From NCBI GenBank assembly GCA_028871595.1, contig JAGWMT010000200.1:1-5973 (forward strand): DNA of 5,973 nt, written 5' to 3'. The stretch's first letter is position 1. Every line of letters begins with the position of its first letter. This DNA comes from Elusimicrobiota bacterium. Lineage in GTDB: Bacteria > Elusimicrobiota > Elusimicrobia > UBA1565 > UBA9628. The notes beneath the pieces were generated by a model, which was not told the DNA's origin, did not search any database, and saw only the letters and a list, made by a program, of their open reading frames with translations. A program made the translations under genes and the position numbers. Below, one piece after another: positions 1 through 5,049 of the stretch.

Positions 1-669
1 ATCAAGCCCGGCATGACCACCGGCGCGATCGACCAGATCGCCCGCGAGGAGCTCAAGAAGCGCGGCGCCAAGCCCGCGTTCCTGAACTACCACGGTTTCC
101 CCGGCGTCATCTGCCTGTCCATCAACCACGAGGTCGTGCACGGCATCCCGTCCGACAAGCGCTCCCTGAAGGAGGGGGACATCATCGGCGTGGACTTCGG
201 CTGCGTGATCGACCGCTTCTACGGCGACTCCGCGGTGACCATCCCCGTGGGCCAGATTTCGACGGACGCCGCGAACCTGATCCGCGTCACGCGCGAGTCC
301 CTGATGAAGGGCATCGAGGCCGTGAAGGCGGGCGGGCGCGTGGGCGACATCGGCGCGGCGGTGCAGTCCCACGCCGAGGCCTCCGGCTACGGCGTCGTGC
401 GCGAGTTCGTCGGCCACGGCATCGGCCGCGCGCTGCACGAGGAGCCGCCGATCCCCAACTACGGCAAGGCCGGGACGGGACCGCGCCTCAAGGCCGGCAT
501 GGTCATCGCCATCGAGCCGATGATCAACCTGGGAACCGCCGAAGTCGAGACTCTCGCCGACGGCTGGACCGCCGTGACGAAGGATCGCAAGCTGTCCGCG
601 CACTTCGAACACACGGTGGCCGTGACCGAGACCGGTTACGACATCCTGACGCTACCCGGCAATATTTGA
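1..669 (+). CDS. map: Methionine aminopeptidase type I, 5'-truncated
   Basis: Removes the initiator methionine from new proteins in the cytoplasm using a two-metal centre. The reading frame is already open at base 1; the Met codon at 13 lies inside the conserved 'PGMTT' region and is not the real start. Counting codons from base 1, the metal ligands are D65, D76, H139, E172 and E203, with the substrate-binding His at 47 in 'VVHGIP'. The spacings (18, 11, 63, 33 and 31 residues) equal those of E. coli MetAP H79, D97, D108, H171, E204 and E235. By that alignment about 32 N-terminal residues lie outside the window. No zinc-finger N-terminal extension can be assessed. The C-terminus is complete and ends at TGA 667-669, which overlaps the infA start by one base. 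A map gene just before infA is the usual bacterial arrangement. The set of catalytic residues is complete, so the enzyme should be active. Confidence 0.97.
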   Translation: MKPGMTTGAIDQIAREELKKRGAKPAFLNYHGFPGVICLSINHEVVHGIPSDKRSLKEGDIIGVDFGCVIDRFYGDSAVTIPVGQISTDAANLIRVTRESLMKGIEAVKAGGRVGDIGAAVQSHAEASGYGVVREFVGHGIGRALHEEPPIPNYGKAGTGPRLKAGMVIAIEPMINLGTAEVETLADGWTAVTKDRKLSAHFEHTVAVTETGYDILTLPGNI

Positions 670-884
670 TGACGAAAGAAGAGAAGATCGAAGTGGAAGG
701 CCGCATCCTGGAGGCGCTCCCGAACGCGATGTTCCGCGTGGAGATCGCCCCTGAGAAAGTCGTGTTGGCCCACATCTCCGGCAAGATGAGAATGCATTAC
801 ATCAAGATCCTGCCCGGCGACAAGGTCCGCATCGAGCTGTCCCCGTACGACCTCACGCGGGGACGCATCACCTACCGGGAGTAA
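669..884 (+). CDS. infA: Translation initiation factor IF-1
   Basis: A 71-residue single OB-fold (S1-like) protein that binds the 30S A site during initiation, alongside IF-2 and IF-3. The family hallmarks are clear: '[10 protein letters not shown]' at residues 16-25, 'AHISGKMR' at 34-41, 'ILPGDKV' at 47-53 and '[10 protein letters not shown]' at 58-67. Length and spacing match E. coli IF-1 (72 residues). I chose ATG 669, the conserved start, over TTG 666, which would add one residue and overlap the map stop further. The ATG shares its A with the map TGA. No Shine-Dalgarno match is visible before it, so translation is probably coupled to map. rpmJ follows after 2 nt. Confidence 0.98.
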   Translation: MTKEEKIEVEGRILEALPNAMFRVEIAPEKVVLAHISGKMRMHYIKILPGDKVRIELSPYDLTRGRITYRE

Positions 885-886
885 TC

Positions 887-1000
887 ATGAAAGTCAGAGC
901 GAGCGTGAAACCCATTTGCCAGAAGTGCAAGATCGTCAAGCGCAACGGCGTGATCCGCGTGCTGTGCTCGAACCCGAAGCACAAGCAGCGGCAGGGCTGA
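887..1000 (+). CDS. rpmJ: Large-subunit ribosomal protein bL36
   Basis: A 37-residue protein starting [14 protein letters not shown], which binds 23S rRNA in the large subunit. It is the standard short, zinc-ribbon form: C11, C14, C27 and H32 are the four metal ligands, and the end 'NPKHKQRQG' is typical. This is the C+ (zinc-binding) type, not the cysteine-free paralogue used under zinc starvation. A GGGAG at 877-881, inside the end of infA, lies 5 nt before the ATG. The infA-rpmJ-rpsM order is the standard bacterial arrangement, which supports this very short gene. Confidence 0.97.
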   Translation: MKVRASVKPICQKCKIVKRNGVIRVLCSNPKHKQRQG

Positions 1001-1029
1001 TTTAAGCAAGGAACAAGGAGAATAAGAGC
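1001..1029 (+). promoter_or_regulatory. Ribosome binding site of rpsM in a 29-nt purine-rich gap
   Basis: AAGGAG at 1015-1020 lies 9 nt before the rpsM ATG. The gap is A/G-rich against GC-rich neighbours, and I see no hairpin in it. In E. coli, S4 represses this operon through a pseudoknot in the rpsM leader. This gap is too short to hold such an element by itself, and none is evident. Confidence 0.7.
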
Positions 1030-1425
1030 ATGGCGCGCGTTACCGGAGTCGACCTTCCCAAAAACAAGCGGATCGACGTGGCCTTGACCTATCTTTACGG
1101 CGTGGGCAAATCCCGCGCGAAAGAGGTCATGGAGAAGCTGGCCGGAGTGGTCAAGCCCGACGTCCGGGTCAAGGACCTCACCGAGCAGCAGATCGGTCTG
1201 ATCAACACCCTTCTGACCAAGGAGTACAAGGTCGAGGGCGAACTCCGCCGCGAGAACCAGGCCCACATGGCGCGCCTGACCGAGATCGGCTCTTACCGCG
1301 GACACCGGCATCGCCGCAACCTGCCGGCGCGCGGCCAGCGCACCAAGACGAACGCCCGCACCCGCCGCGGCCGCCGCAAAACCGTCGGCGTGGGCAAAGC
1401 CGCTTCGCCCACCGGCAAGGCTTAA
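1030..1425 (+). CDS. rpsM: Small-subunit ribosomal protein uS13
   Basis: 131 residues. It sits in the head of the 30S subunit, contacts the P-site tRNA through its tail and forms inter-subunit bridges with the 50S. '[10 protein letters not shown]' is the usual start. 'YGVGKSRA' at 23-30 begins the helix-two-turn-helix region, and the strongly basic block at 87-114 ('[10 protein letters not shown]' through '[11 protein letters not shown]') is the 16S rRNA and tRNA-binding signature. It is about 13 residues longer than E. coli S13 (118); the extra length is a low-complexity tail rich in Gly, Lys and Ala after residue 117. The start is fixed by a good Shine-Dalgarno and by family alignment. It is followed by rpsK after 18 nt, as in most alpha operons. 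Confidence 0.98.
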   Translation: MARVTGVDLPKNKRIDVALTYLYGVGKSRAKEVMEKLAGVVKPDVRVKDLTEQQIGLINTLLTKEYKVEGELRRENQAHMARLTEIGSYRGHRHRRNLPARGQRTKTNARTRRGRRKTVGVGKAASPTGKA

Positions 1426-1443
1426 GGGATTTAGGAGATAATC

Positions 1444-1872
1444 ATGGCTGACGAAAAAACCGCCGCCGCCGCGCCCGCCGCCAAGGGCGCCCCCGCGCCG
1501 GCTCCGCGCAAGAAGGCTTGGAAGTCCGTGACCTTCGCGAAGGTCCACGTCCAGTGCTCCTTCAACAACACCATCGTGACGCTGACCGACGACCGCGGCG
1601 ACGTGCTCGCCTGGGCGACGGCCGGCGGATCCGGCTTCCGCGGCACGAAGAAGGGAACTCCCTTCGCGGCCGGGGTGACGGCCAGCAAGGTCGCCAAGAA
1701 GGCGGTCGAGATGGGCGTCAAGCAGGTGGCCGTGTTCATCAAGGGCCCCGGCCCGGGCCGCGAAACCGCGGTCCGTTCGCTGGGCGCCGCCGGGCTCCTC
1801 GTCGTGAGCCTGAAGGACGTGACGCCGATTCCGCACAACGGCTGCCGTCCGCCGAAAGCCAGGAGGGTGTAA
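1444..1872 (+). CDS. rpsK: Small-subunit ribosomal protein uS11
   Basis: 142 residues. It sits on the 30S platform near the mRNA exit channel. The body from about residue 28 is standard: 'NNTIVTLTD' at 41-49, 'GPGPGRE' at 101-107 and the end '[14 protein letters not shown]'. N132-G133 matches the Asn-Gly that becomes isoaspartate in E. coli S11. The first 25 or so residues form an Ala/Pro/Lys-rich extension ('[15 protein letters not shown]'), making the protein 13 residues longer than in E. coli. ATG 1444 is preferred because AGGAG at 1433-1437 sits 6 nt before it; no later in-frame start would spare the conserved body. The last codons carry the rpsD ribosome binding site. Confidence 0.98.
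   Translation: MADEKTAAAAPAAKGAPAPAPRKKAWKSVTFAKVHVQCSFNNTIVTLTDDRGDVLAWATAGGSGFRGTKKGTPFAAGVTASKVAKKAVEMGVKQVAVFIKGPGPGRETAVRSLGAAGLLVVSLKDVTPIPHNGCRPPKARRV
1861..1866 (+). promoter_or_regulatory. Ribosome binding site of rpsD inside the end of rpsK
   Basis: A perfect AGGAGG lies 9 nt before the rpsD ATG at 1876. It encodes the Arg-Arg of the 'KARRV' C-terminus of S11. The two genes are only 3 nt apart, so S4 and S11 translation are probably linked. Confidence 0.85.
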
Positions 1873-1875
1873 CCG

Positions 1876-2502
1876 ATGTCCCGCTATACTGACGCCGTCT
1901 GCAAGCTGTGCCGCCGCGAACAGCAGAAGCTCTTCCTCAAGGGAGACAAGTGCTACACGAAGTGCGTCCTTGAGAAGAAGCCCGGCATCCCCGGCATGGC
2001 CAAGCCGCAGCGCGGCAAGCCCTCCGCCTACCAGATCCGCCTGCGCGAGAAGCAGAAGCTTCGCCGCATGATCCAGATGAACGAGCGCCCGTTCGCCAGC
2101 AAGGTGGCCGAGGCCTCCGAGGCCCGCGAGGCTTCCGGCGACCATTTGCTCCGCGCTCTGGAGCTGCGGCTCGACAACGTGCTCAAGCGCACCGGCGTGG
2201 CGACGTCCCTCAAGACGGCGCGCCAGCTGGTCAAGCACGGCCACGTCAAGATCGGCGGCCGGCAGGTCAACATCCCGTCCTACCCGGTGAAGGCCGGAGA
2301 GGTGATCTCCCTGAGCCCGAAGCTCAAGGAGAACGTGGGCGTCAAGCTCAGCCTGGAGACCGCGAAGAAGCTCAATAACCGCCCGAGCTTCCTCGAGTTC
2401 GACGAGGCGACTTTGACGGCCAAGGTGCTCCGCATCCCGGAGCGCTCGGAGATGTCCTTCCCCATCAACGACCAGCTCATTATCGAGTACTACTCGCGCT
2501 GA
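1876..2502 (+). CDS. rpsD: Small-subunit ribosomal protein uS4, zinc-binding type
   Basis: 208 residues. It is a primary 16S rRNA-binding protein that nucleates assembly of the 30S body and helps form the mRNA entry channel; in several bacteria it also represses its own synthesis. The N-terminus carries four cysteines, C9, C12, C26 and C30, as in the C+ zinc-binding S4 proteins. 'RLREKQKLRR' at 55-64 and the S4 RNA-binding domain at about 98-160 ('LELRLDNVL', 'ARQLVKHGHVKIGG', 'VNIPSY') are clear, as is the end 'LIIEYYSR'. Odd points: the last cysteine pair is spaced CX3C where Thermus S4 has CX4C, and the usual PGQHG loop after the zinc site reads PGIPGMAKP. The stretch at 69-89 also differs from typical S4. 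Identity is not in doubt. Confidence 0.97.
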   Translation: MSRYTDAVCKLCRREQQKLFLKGDKCYTKCVLEKKPGIPGMAKPQRGKPSAYQIRLREKQKLRRMIQMNERPFASKVAEASEAREASGDHLLRALELRLDNVLKRTGVATSLKTARQLVKHGHVKIGGRQVNIPSYPVKAGEVISLSPKLKENVGVKLSLETAKKLNNRPSFLEFDEATLTAKVLRIPERSEMSFPINDQLIIEYYSR

Positions 2503-2533
2503 TCCCGACCCGTACCCCGGAGAACAATAAATC

Positions 2534-3544
2534 ATGGCTTACAAAGAACTGATCCTGCCGCAGAAGCTGTCCGTCGACGAGAAGACGATGTCGGACAGCT
2601 ACGCGAAGTTCGTCGCCGAGCCGTACGAGCGCGGCTACGGACACACGGTCGGCAACGCGCTGCGCCGCGTGCTGCTGTCGTCCCTCGAAGGCGCCGCGGT
2701 CACCGCGGTCCGCATCGAGAAGGCGACGCACGAGTATCAGGCTCTCCCGGGAGTGAAAGAGGACGTCATGAACGTCCTTTTGAACCTCAAGAAGCTCCGG
2801 GTCAAGCTGTTCTCGAACGGCCCGGAGACGGTTTATCTCTCCGTGAGCAAAGAGGGAACCGTGACGGCCAAGGATATTCAAGGCAATGCGAACGTCGAGG
2901 TCGTCAACAAGGACCTCGTCATCGCGCACCTGGAAGCCGGCGGCAAGATCGACATGGAGATCGAGATCTCCAAGGGCCGCGGCTACGTTCCCGCCGAGGA
3001 GCTCCGCCAGCAGAACCAGTGGGCCGCCGGCTTCCTGCCGGTGGACGCGCTGTTCTCGCCGGTCGTCAAGGTCCACTACGACGTGGAGAACGCCCGCGTC
3101 GGCCAGGTGACGGACTACGACCGCCTGATCCTGGAGATCTGGACCGACGGCTCGCTGAACCCGGCCGAGGCGCTGATCCAGTCCTCCAAGCTGCTGCGCG
3201 AGTCGCTCAACATCTTCATCCCCGAGGAAGAGCAGCAGGCCGAGGCGGCCGCGGCCGGATTCGAGGCCGACGGAGATTCCGTCGCTTCGGAGATCTCCAT
3301 CGCCGGCCTGGACCCGAAGCTGCGCGAGATCCTCAACCAGCCGATCGAGATGATCGAGCTGTCCAGCCGCGCGTCGAACTGCCTGAAGGTCGCCCGCATC
3401 CGCACGATCGGCGAGCTGGTCAGCAAGCGCGACGAGGAACTTCTCGCCGTCAAGAACTTCGGCAAGAAGTCCCTCGACGAGATCAAGGACCGCCTGAAGG
3501 ACATGGGCCTTTCTCTCGGCATGCAGGTCGGACAGGCCGCCTAA
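2534..3544 (+). CDS. rpoA: DNA-directed RNA polymerase alpha subunit
   Basis: 336 residues, close to E. coli (329). Its dimer nucleates assembly of core RNA polymerase. The N-terminal domain (about 1-230) holds 'GNALRRVLLSSLEGAAVT' at 40-57; R45 of E. coli aligns with R45 here. An acidic, Ala-rich linker (about 230-255) joins the C-terminal domain (about 262-330). That domain keeps the DNA minor-groove residues of E. coli: R265, N268, G296, K298, S299 and E302 align with R279, N282, G310, K312, S313 and E316. UP-element-type promoter recognition is therefore likely. GGAGAA at 2519-2524 lies 9 nt before the ATG, in a 31-nt gap after rpsD. A short hairpin spans its stop codon. Confidence 0.98.
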   Translation: MAYKELILPQKLSVDEKTMSDSYAKFVAEPYERGYGHTVGNALRRVLLSSLEGAAVTAVRIEKATHEYQALPGVKEDVMNVLLNLKKLRVKLFSNGPETVYLSVSKEGTVTAKDIQGNANVEVVNKDLVIAHLEAGGKIDMEIEISKGRGYVPAEELRQQNQWAAGFLPVDALFSPVVKVHYDVENARVGQVTDYDRLILEIWTDGSLNPAEALIQSSKLLRESLNIFIPEEEQQAEAAAAGFEADGDSVASEISIAGLDPKLREILNQPIEMIELSSRASNCLKVARIRTIGELVSKRDEELLAVKNFGKKSLDEIKDRLKDMGLSLGMQVGQAA

Positions 3545-3550
3545 CGGCCT
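3534..3550 (+). repeat. Inverted repeat (hairpin) across the rpoA stop codon
   Basis: AGGCCG (3534-3539) and CGGCCT (3545-3550) are exact reverse complements around a 5-nt loop CCTAA that contains the rpoA stop TAA. The stem ends 2 nt before the rplQ Shine-Dalgarno. A T6 run occurs at 3559-3564 but is 8 nt away from the stem, so this is not a standard intrinsic terminator. It could be chance in GC-rich DNA, or a modest RNA-stability or translation-spacing element. Confidence 0.45.
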
Positions 3551-3552
3551 AA

Positions 3553-3558
3553 AAGGAG
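3553..3558 (+). promoter_or_regulatory. Ribosome binding site of rplQ
   Basis: AAGGAG lies 6 nt before the rplQ ATG at 3565, followed by T6. It is flanked by A and T runs in an AT-rich patch, which should keep it unpaired and strong. Confidence 0.85.
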
Positions 3559-3564
3559 TTTTTT

Positions 3565-3912
3565 ATGGCATCCAAAGCACTCGGTCGTCGTCAGCTCGGC
3601 ATCACCAGCTCGCATCGCCGCTCCTTGCTGCGCAACATGGCCACCAGCCTGTTCAAGCACGAGCGCATCGAGACGACCATCGCGAAGGCGAAGGAGCTCC
3701 GGCCGTACGCCGAGAAGCTGATCACCCACGCGAAGAAGGGGGAGCACTTCATGGTGCGCCGCCAGATTCATGATAAGATGGTCTATAAGAAGCTGTTCGA
3801 GGTGATCGCGCCCCGTTACGCGCAGCGCCCCGGCGGCTATACCCGGATCCTGCGCATCGCGCCGCGCTTGGGCGACAATGCGACGACCGGTCTGATCATG
3901 CTCGTCTCTTAA
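3565..3912 (+). CDS. rplQ: Large-subunit ribosomal protein bL17
   Basis: 115 residues. It sits near the peptide exit tunnel rim of the 50S subunit. Family signatures are 'SSHRRSLLRNMATSL' at 15-29, 'HERIETTIAKAKELRPYAEKLI' across 32-53, 'KKLFEVIAPRYAQRPGGYTRI' across 75-95 and 'APRLGDNA' at 99-106. The first dozen residues ('MASKALGRRQLG') lack the common RHRK opening of L17. ATG 3565 is nevertheless the only plausible start, with a strong ribosome binding site, and no start codon lies upstream in frame. The position after rpoA is canonical. No terminator follows: mreB starts 9 nt after the stop, and its Shine-Dalgarno overlaps the rplQ stop codon. Confidence 0.97.
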   Translation: MASKALGRRQLGITSSHRRSLLRNMATSLFKHERIETTIAKAKELRPYAEKLITHAKKGEHFMVRRQIHDKMVYKKLFEVIAPRYAQRPGGYTRILRIAPRLGDNATTGLIMLVS

Positions 3913-3916
3913 AGGA
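3911..3916 (+). promoter_or_regulatory. Ribosome binding site of mreB overlapping the rplQ stop
   Basis: AAAGGA begins within the rplQ TAA (3910-3912) and lies 5 nt before ATG 3922. It supports this start over the in-frame ATG at 3958, and shows that mreB is packed into the same message as rplQ. Confidence 0.75.
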
Positions 3917-3921
3917 ACGAA

Positions 3922-4971
3922 ATGCTCGACTTTCTCTTCAGCCTGTTCTCCAACGACATGGGCATCGACCTGGGTACGGCCAACACTTTGGTCTACGTGA
4001 AGGGTCAGGGGATCGTGCTGAGAGAGCCTTCGGTGGTCGCCATCGACCGCGAGACGCGCCGCGTGCTCGCGATCGGCGCCGAGGCCAAGAGAATGCTCGG
4101 GCGCACGCCCGCGTCGATCGTCGCGGTGCGGCCCTTGAAGAACGGCGTCATCGCCGACTTCGAGGTCACGCAGGAGATGATCAAGTACTTCATCCGCAAG
4201 GTGCACAACCGCCGTTCGCTGCTGCATCCGCGCGTCGTGATCGGCATCCCCTCCGGCATCACCGAGGTGGAGCGCCGCGCCGTGCAGGAGTCGGCCGAGC
4301 AGGCCGGCGCCCGCCAGGTGTATCTGATCGAGGAGCCCATGGCCGCCGCCATCGGCGCCGACCTGCCCATTTCGGAGCCGCATGGAAACTTCATCGTGGA
4401 CATCGGGGGAGGCACGACGGAAGCCGCCGTGATCTCCCTCGGCGGCTTGGTGGTCTCCAAATCTCTCGATATCGCCGGCGACGAGATGGACGAAGCCGTG
4501 ATGATGCATTTCCGCCGCAAGTACAATCTGTTGATCGGGGAGACGACGGCCGAGGAAGTGAAGATCCAGATCGGCTCCGTTTTCCCGCTGAAGGAAGAGA
4601 AGACCATGGAAGTGAAGGGCCGGGATCAAGCCACCGGCCTGCCGAAGACGGTGCTGATCACGTCGGAAGAGGTCCGGCAGGCTCTGATGGAGCCCGTCCA
4701 GCTCATCCTCGACGTGATCAAGAACACGCTGGAGGAGACTCCCGCGGAATTGGCTGCGGATTTGGTGGACCGTGGGATTATGCTCGCGGGAGGAGGCTCC
4801 TTGCTGCGCGGATTGCCGGATTTGATCCGTCAGGAGACCGAACTTCCCGTGAACCGTGCCACGGACCCCTTGAGCTGCGTCGCGCTCGGGACGGGGAAGT
4901 TCCTCGAGGAGCTGGACAACATCATGGACCGGCGCCCCGACTTCGTCACGTCCTACCGGTACCGCTCGTAA
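3922..4971 (+). CDS. mreB: Rod shape-determining protein MreB (bacterial actin)
   Basis: 349 residues. It forms ATP-dependent membrane-bound filaments that guide lateral peptidoglycan synthesis by the elongasome. The N-terminus '[12 protein letters not shown]' is a short amphipathic segment of the kind that anchors MreB to the membrane in Gram-negative bacteria. This and the ribosome binding site favour ATG 3922 over ATG 3958 (residue 13). Actin-fold nucleotide motifs are all present: phosphate-1 'DLGTANT' 16-22, '[11 protein letters not shown]' 135-145, phosphate-2 'DIGGGTTE' 160-167 and the adenosine motif '[14 protein letters not shown]' 285-298. Length is typical (about 335-350). It is followed by mreC after 78 nt, the usual mreBC order, but directly behind rplQ, which is not the arrangement in E. 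coli or B. subtilis. Confidence 0.98.
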   Translation: MLDFLFSLFSNDMGIDLGTANTLVYVKGQGIVLREPSVVAIDRETRRVLAIGAEAKRMLGRTPASIVAVRPLKNGVIADFEVTQEMIKYFIRKVHNRRSLLHPRVVIGIPSGITEVERRAVQESAEQAGARQVYLIEEPMAAAIGADLPISEPHGNFIVDIGGGTTEAAVISLGGLVVSKSLDIAGDEMDEAVMMHFRRKYNLLIGETTAEEVKIQIGSVFPLKEEKTMEVKGRDQATGLPKTVLITSEEVRQALMEPVQLILDVIKNTLEETPAELAADLVDRGIMLAGGGSLLRGLPDLIRQETELPVNRATDPLSCVALGTGKFLEELDNIMDRRPDFVTSYRYRS

Positions 4972-5049
4972 GCCGCACGCCGCACTCGAGCGTCCGTCCG
5001 CAGTCGTTCCGCCTGTCGTCGCGGTAAGCCCGGCCGGTGGCCGGAAGAA
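4972..5049 (+). other. mreB-mreC intergenic gap, the longest in the window
   Basis: A 78-nt GC-rich spacer. I see no convincing -35/-10 pair and no hairpin followed by a T run. It contains a GC-only hairpin next to the mreC start, listed separately. The gap is a multiple of three and has no in-frame stop, so mreB and mreC share one frame apart from the mreB TAA; this is likely chance. Confidence 0.7.
5030..5044 (+). promoter_or_regulatory. GC-only hairpin immediately before the mreC start
   Basis: CCGGCC (5030-5035) pairs exactly with GGCCGG (5039-5044) around the 3-nt loop GGT. Its 3' edge is 5 nt before ATG 5050. The only Shine-Dalgarno-like bases (GGTGG 5036-5040 and GGAAGA 5043-5048) fall in the loop or stem, or too close to the start. 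If the stem forms, it would limit ribosome access and lower MreC output relative to MreB. The stem is visible in the sequence; the role is inferred. Confidence 0.5.

Noticed and set aside
1001..1029. S4-binding autoregulatory leader before rpsM
   Set aside because: The gap is only 29 nt, purine-rich and unstructured. No pseudoknot like that of E. coli is visible.
868..2535. 555-codon open frame on the - strand across rpmJ, rpsM, rpsK, rpsD
   Set aside because: It mirrors four certain ribosomal genes. Stop codons are rare in this antisense frame because of the G/C-ending codons opposite. The product is Leu/Arg/Gly/Ala/His-rich with no recognisable domain.
2480..3076. 198-codon - strand frame opposite the rpoA N-terminal domain
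   Set aside because: Fully antisense to the conserved alpha-subunit domain, with no identifiable motif; a composition shadow.
3019..3552. 177-codon + strand frame overlapping the 3' half of rpoA
   Set aside because: Arg/Gly/Pro-rich out-of-frame translation of rpoA, which is intact and conserved over the whole stretch.
4963..4992. Inverted repeat CGCTCG/CGAGCG across the mreB stop as a terminator
   Set aside because: It has only 6 bp with an 18-nt loop and no following T run, so it is too weak to call.
4972..5049. Possible MreB-MreC readthrough fusion, since the 78-nt gap is in frame and stop-free
   Set aside because: Only the TAA separates the frames, but a 26-codon stop-free run is unremarkable in GC-rich DNA. 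The linker would be a random-looking Arg-rich peptide, and mreC has its own ATG before its membrane segment.
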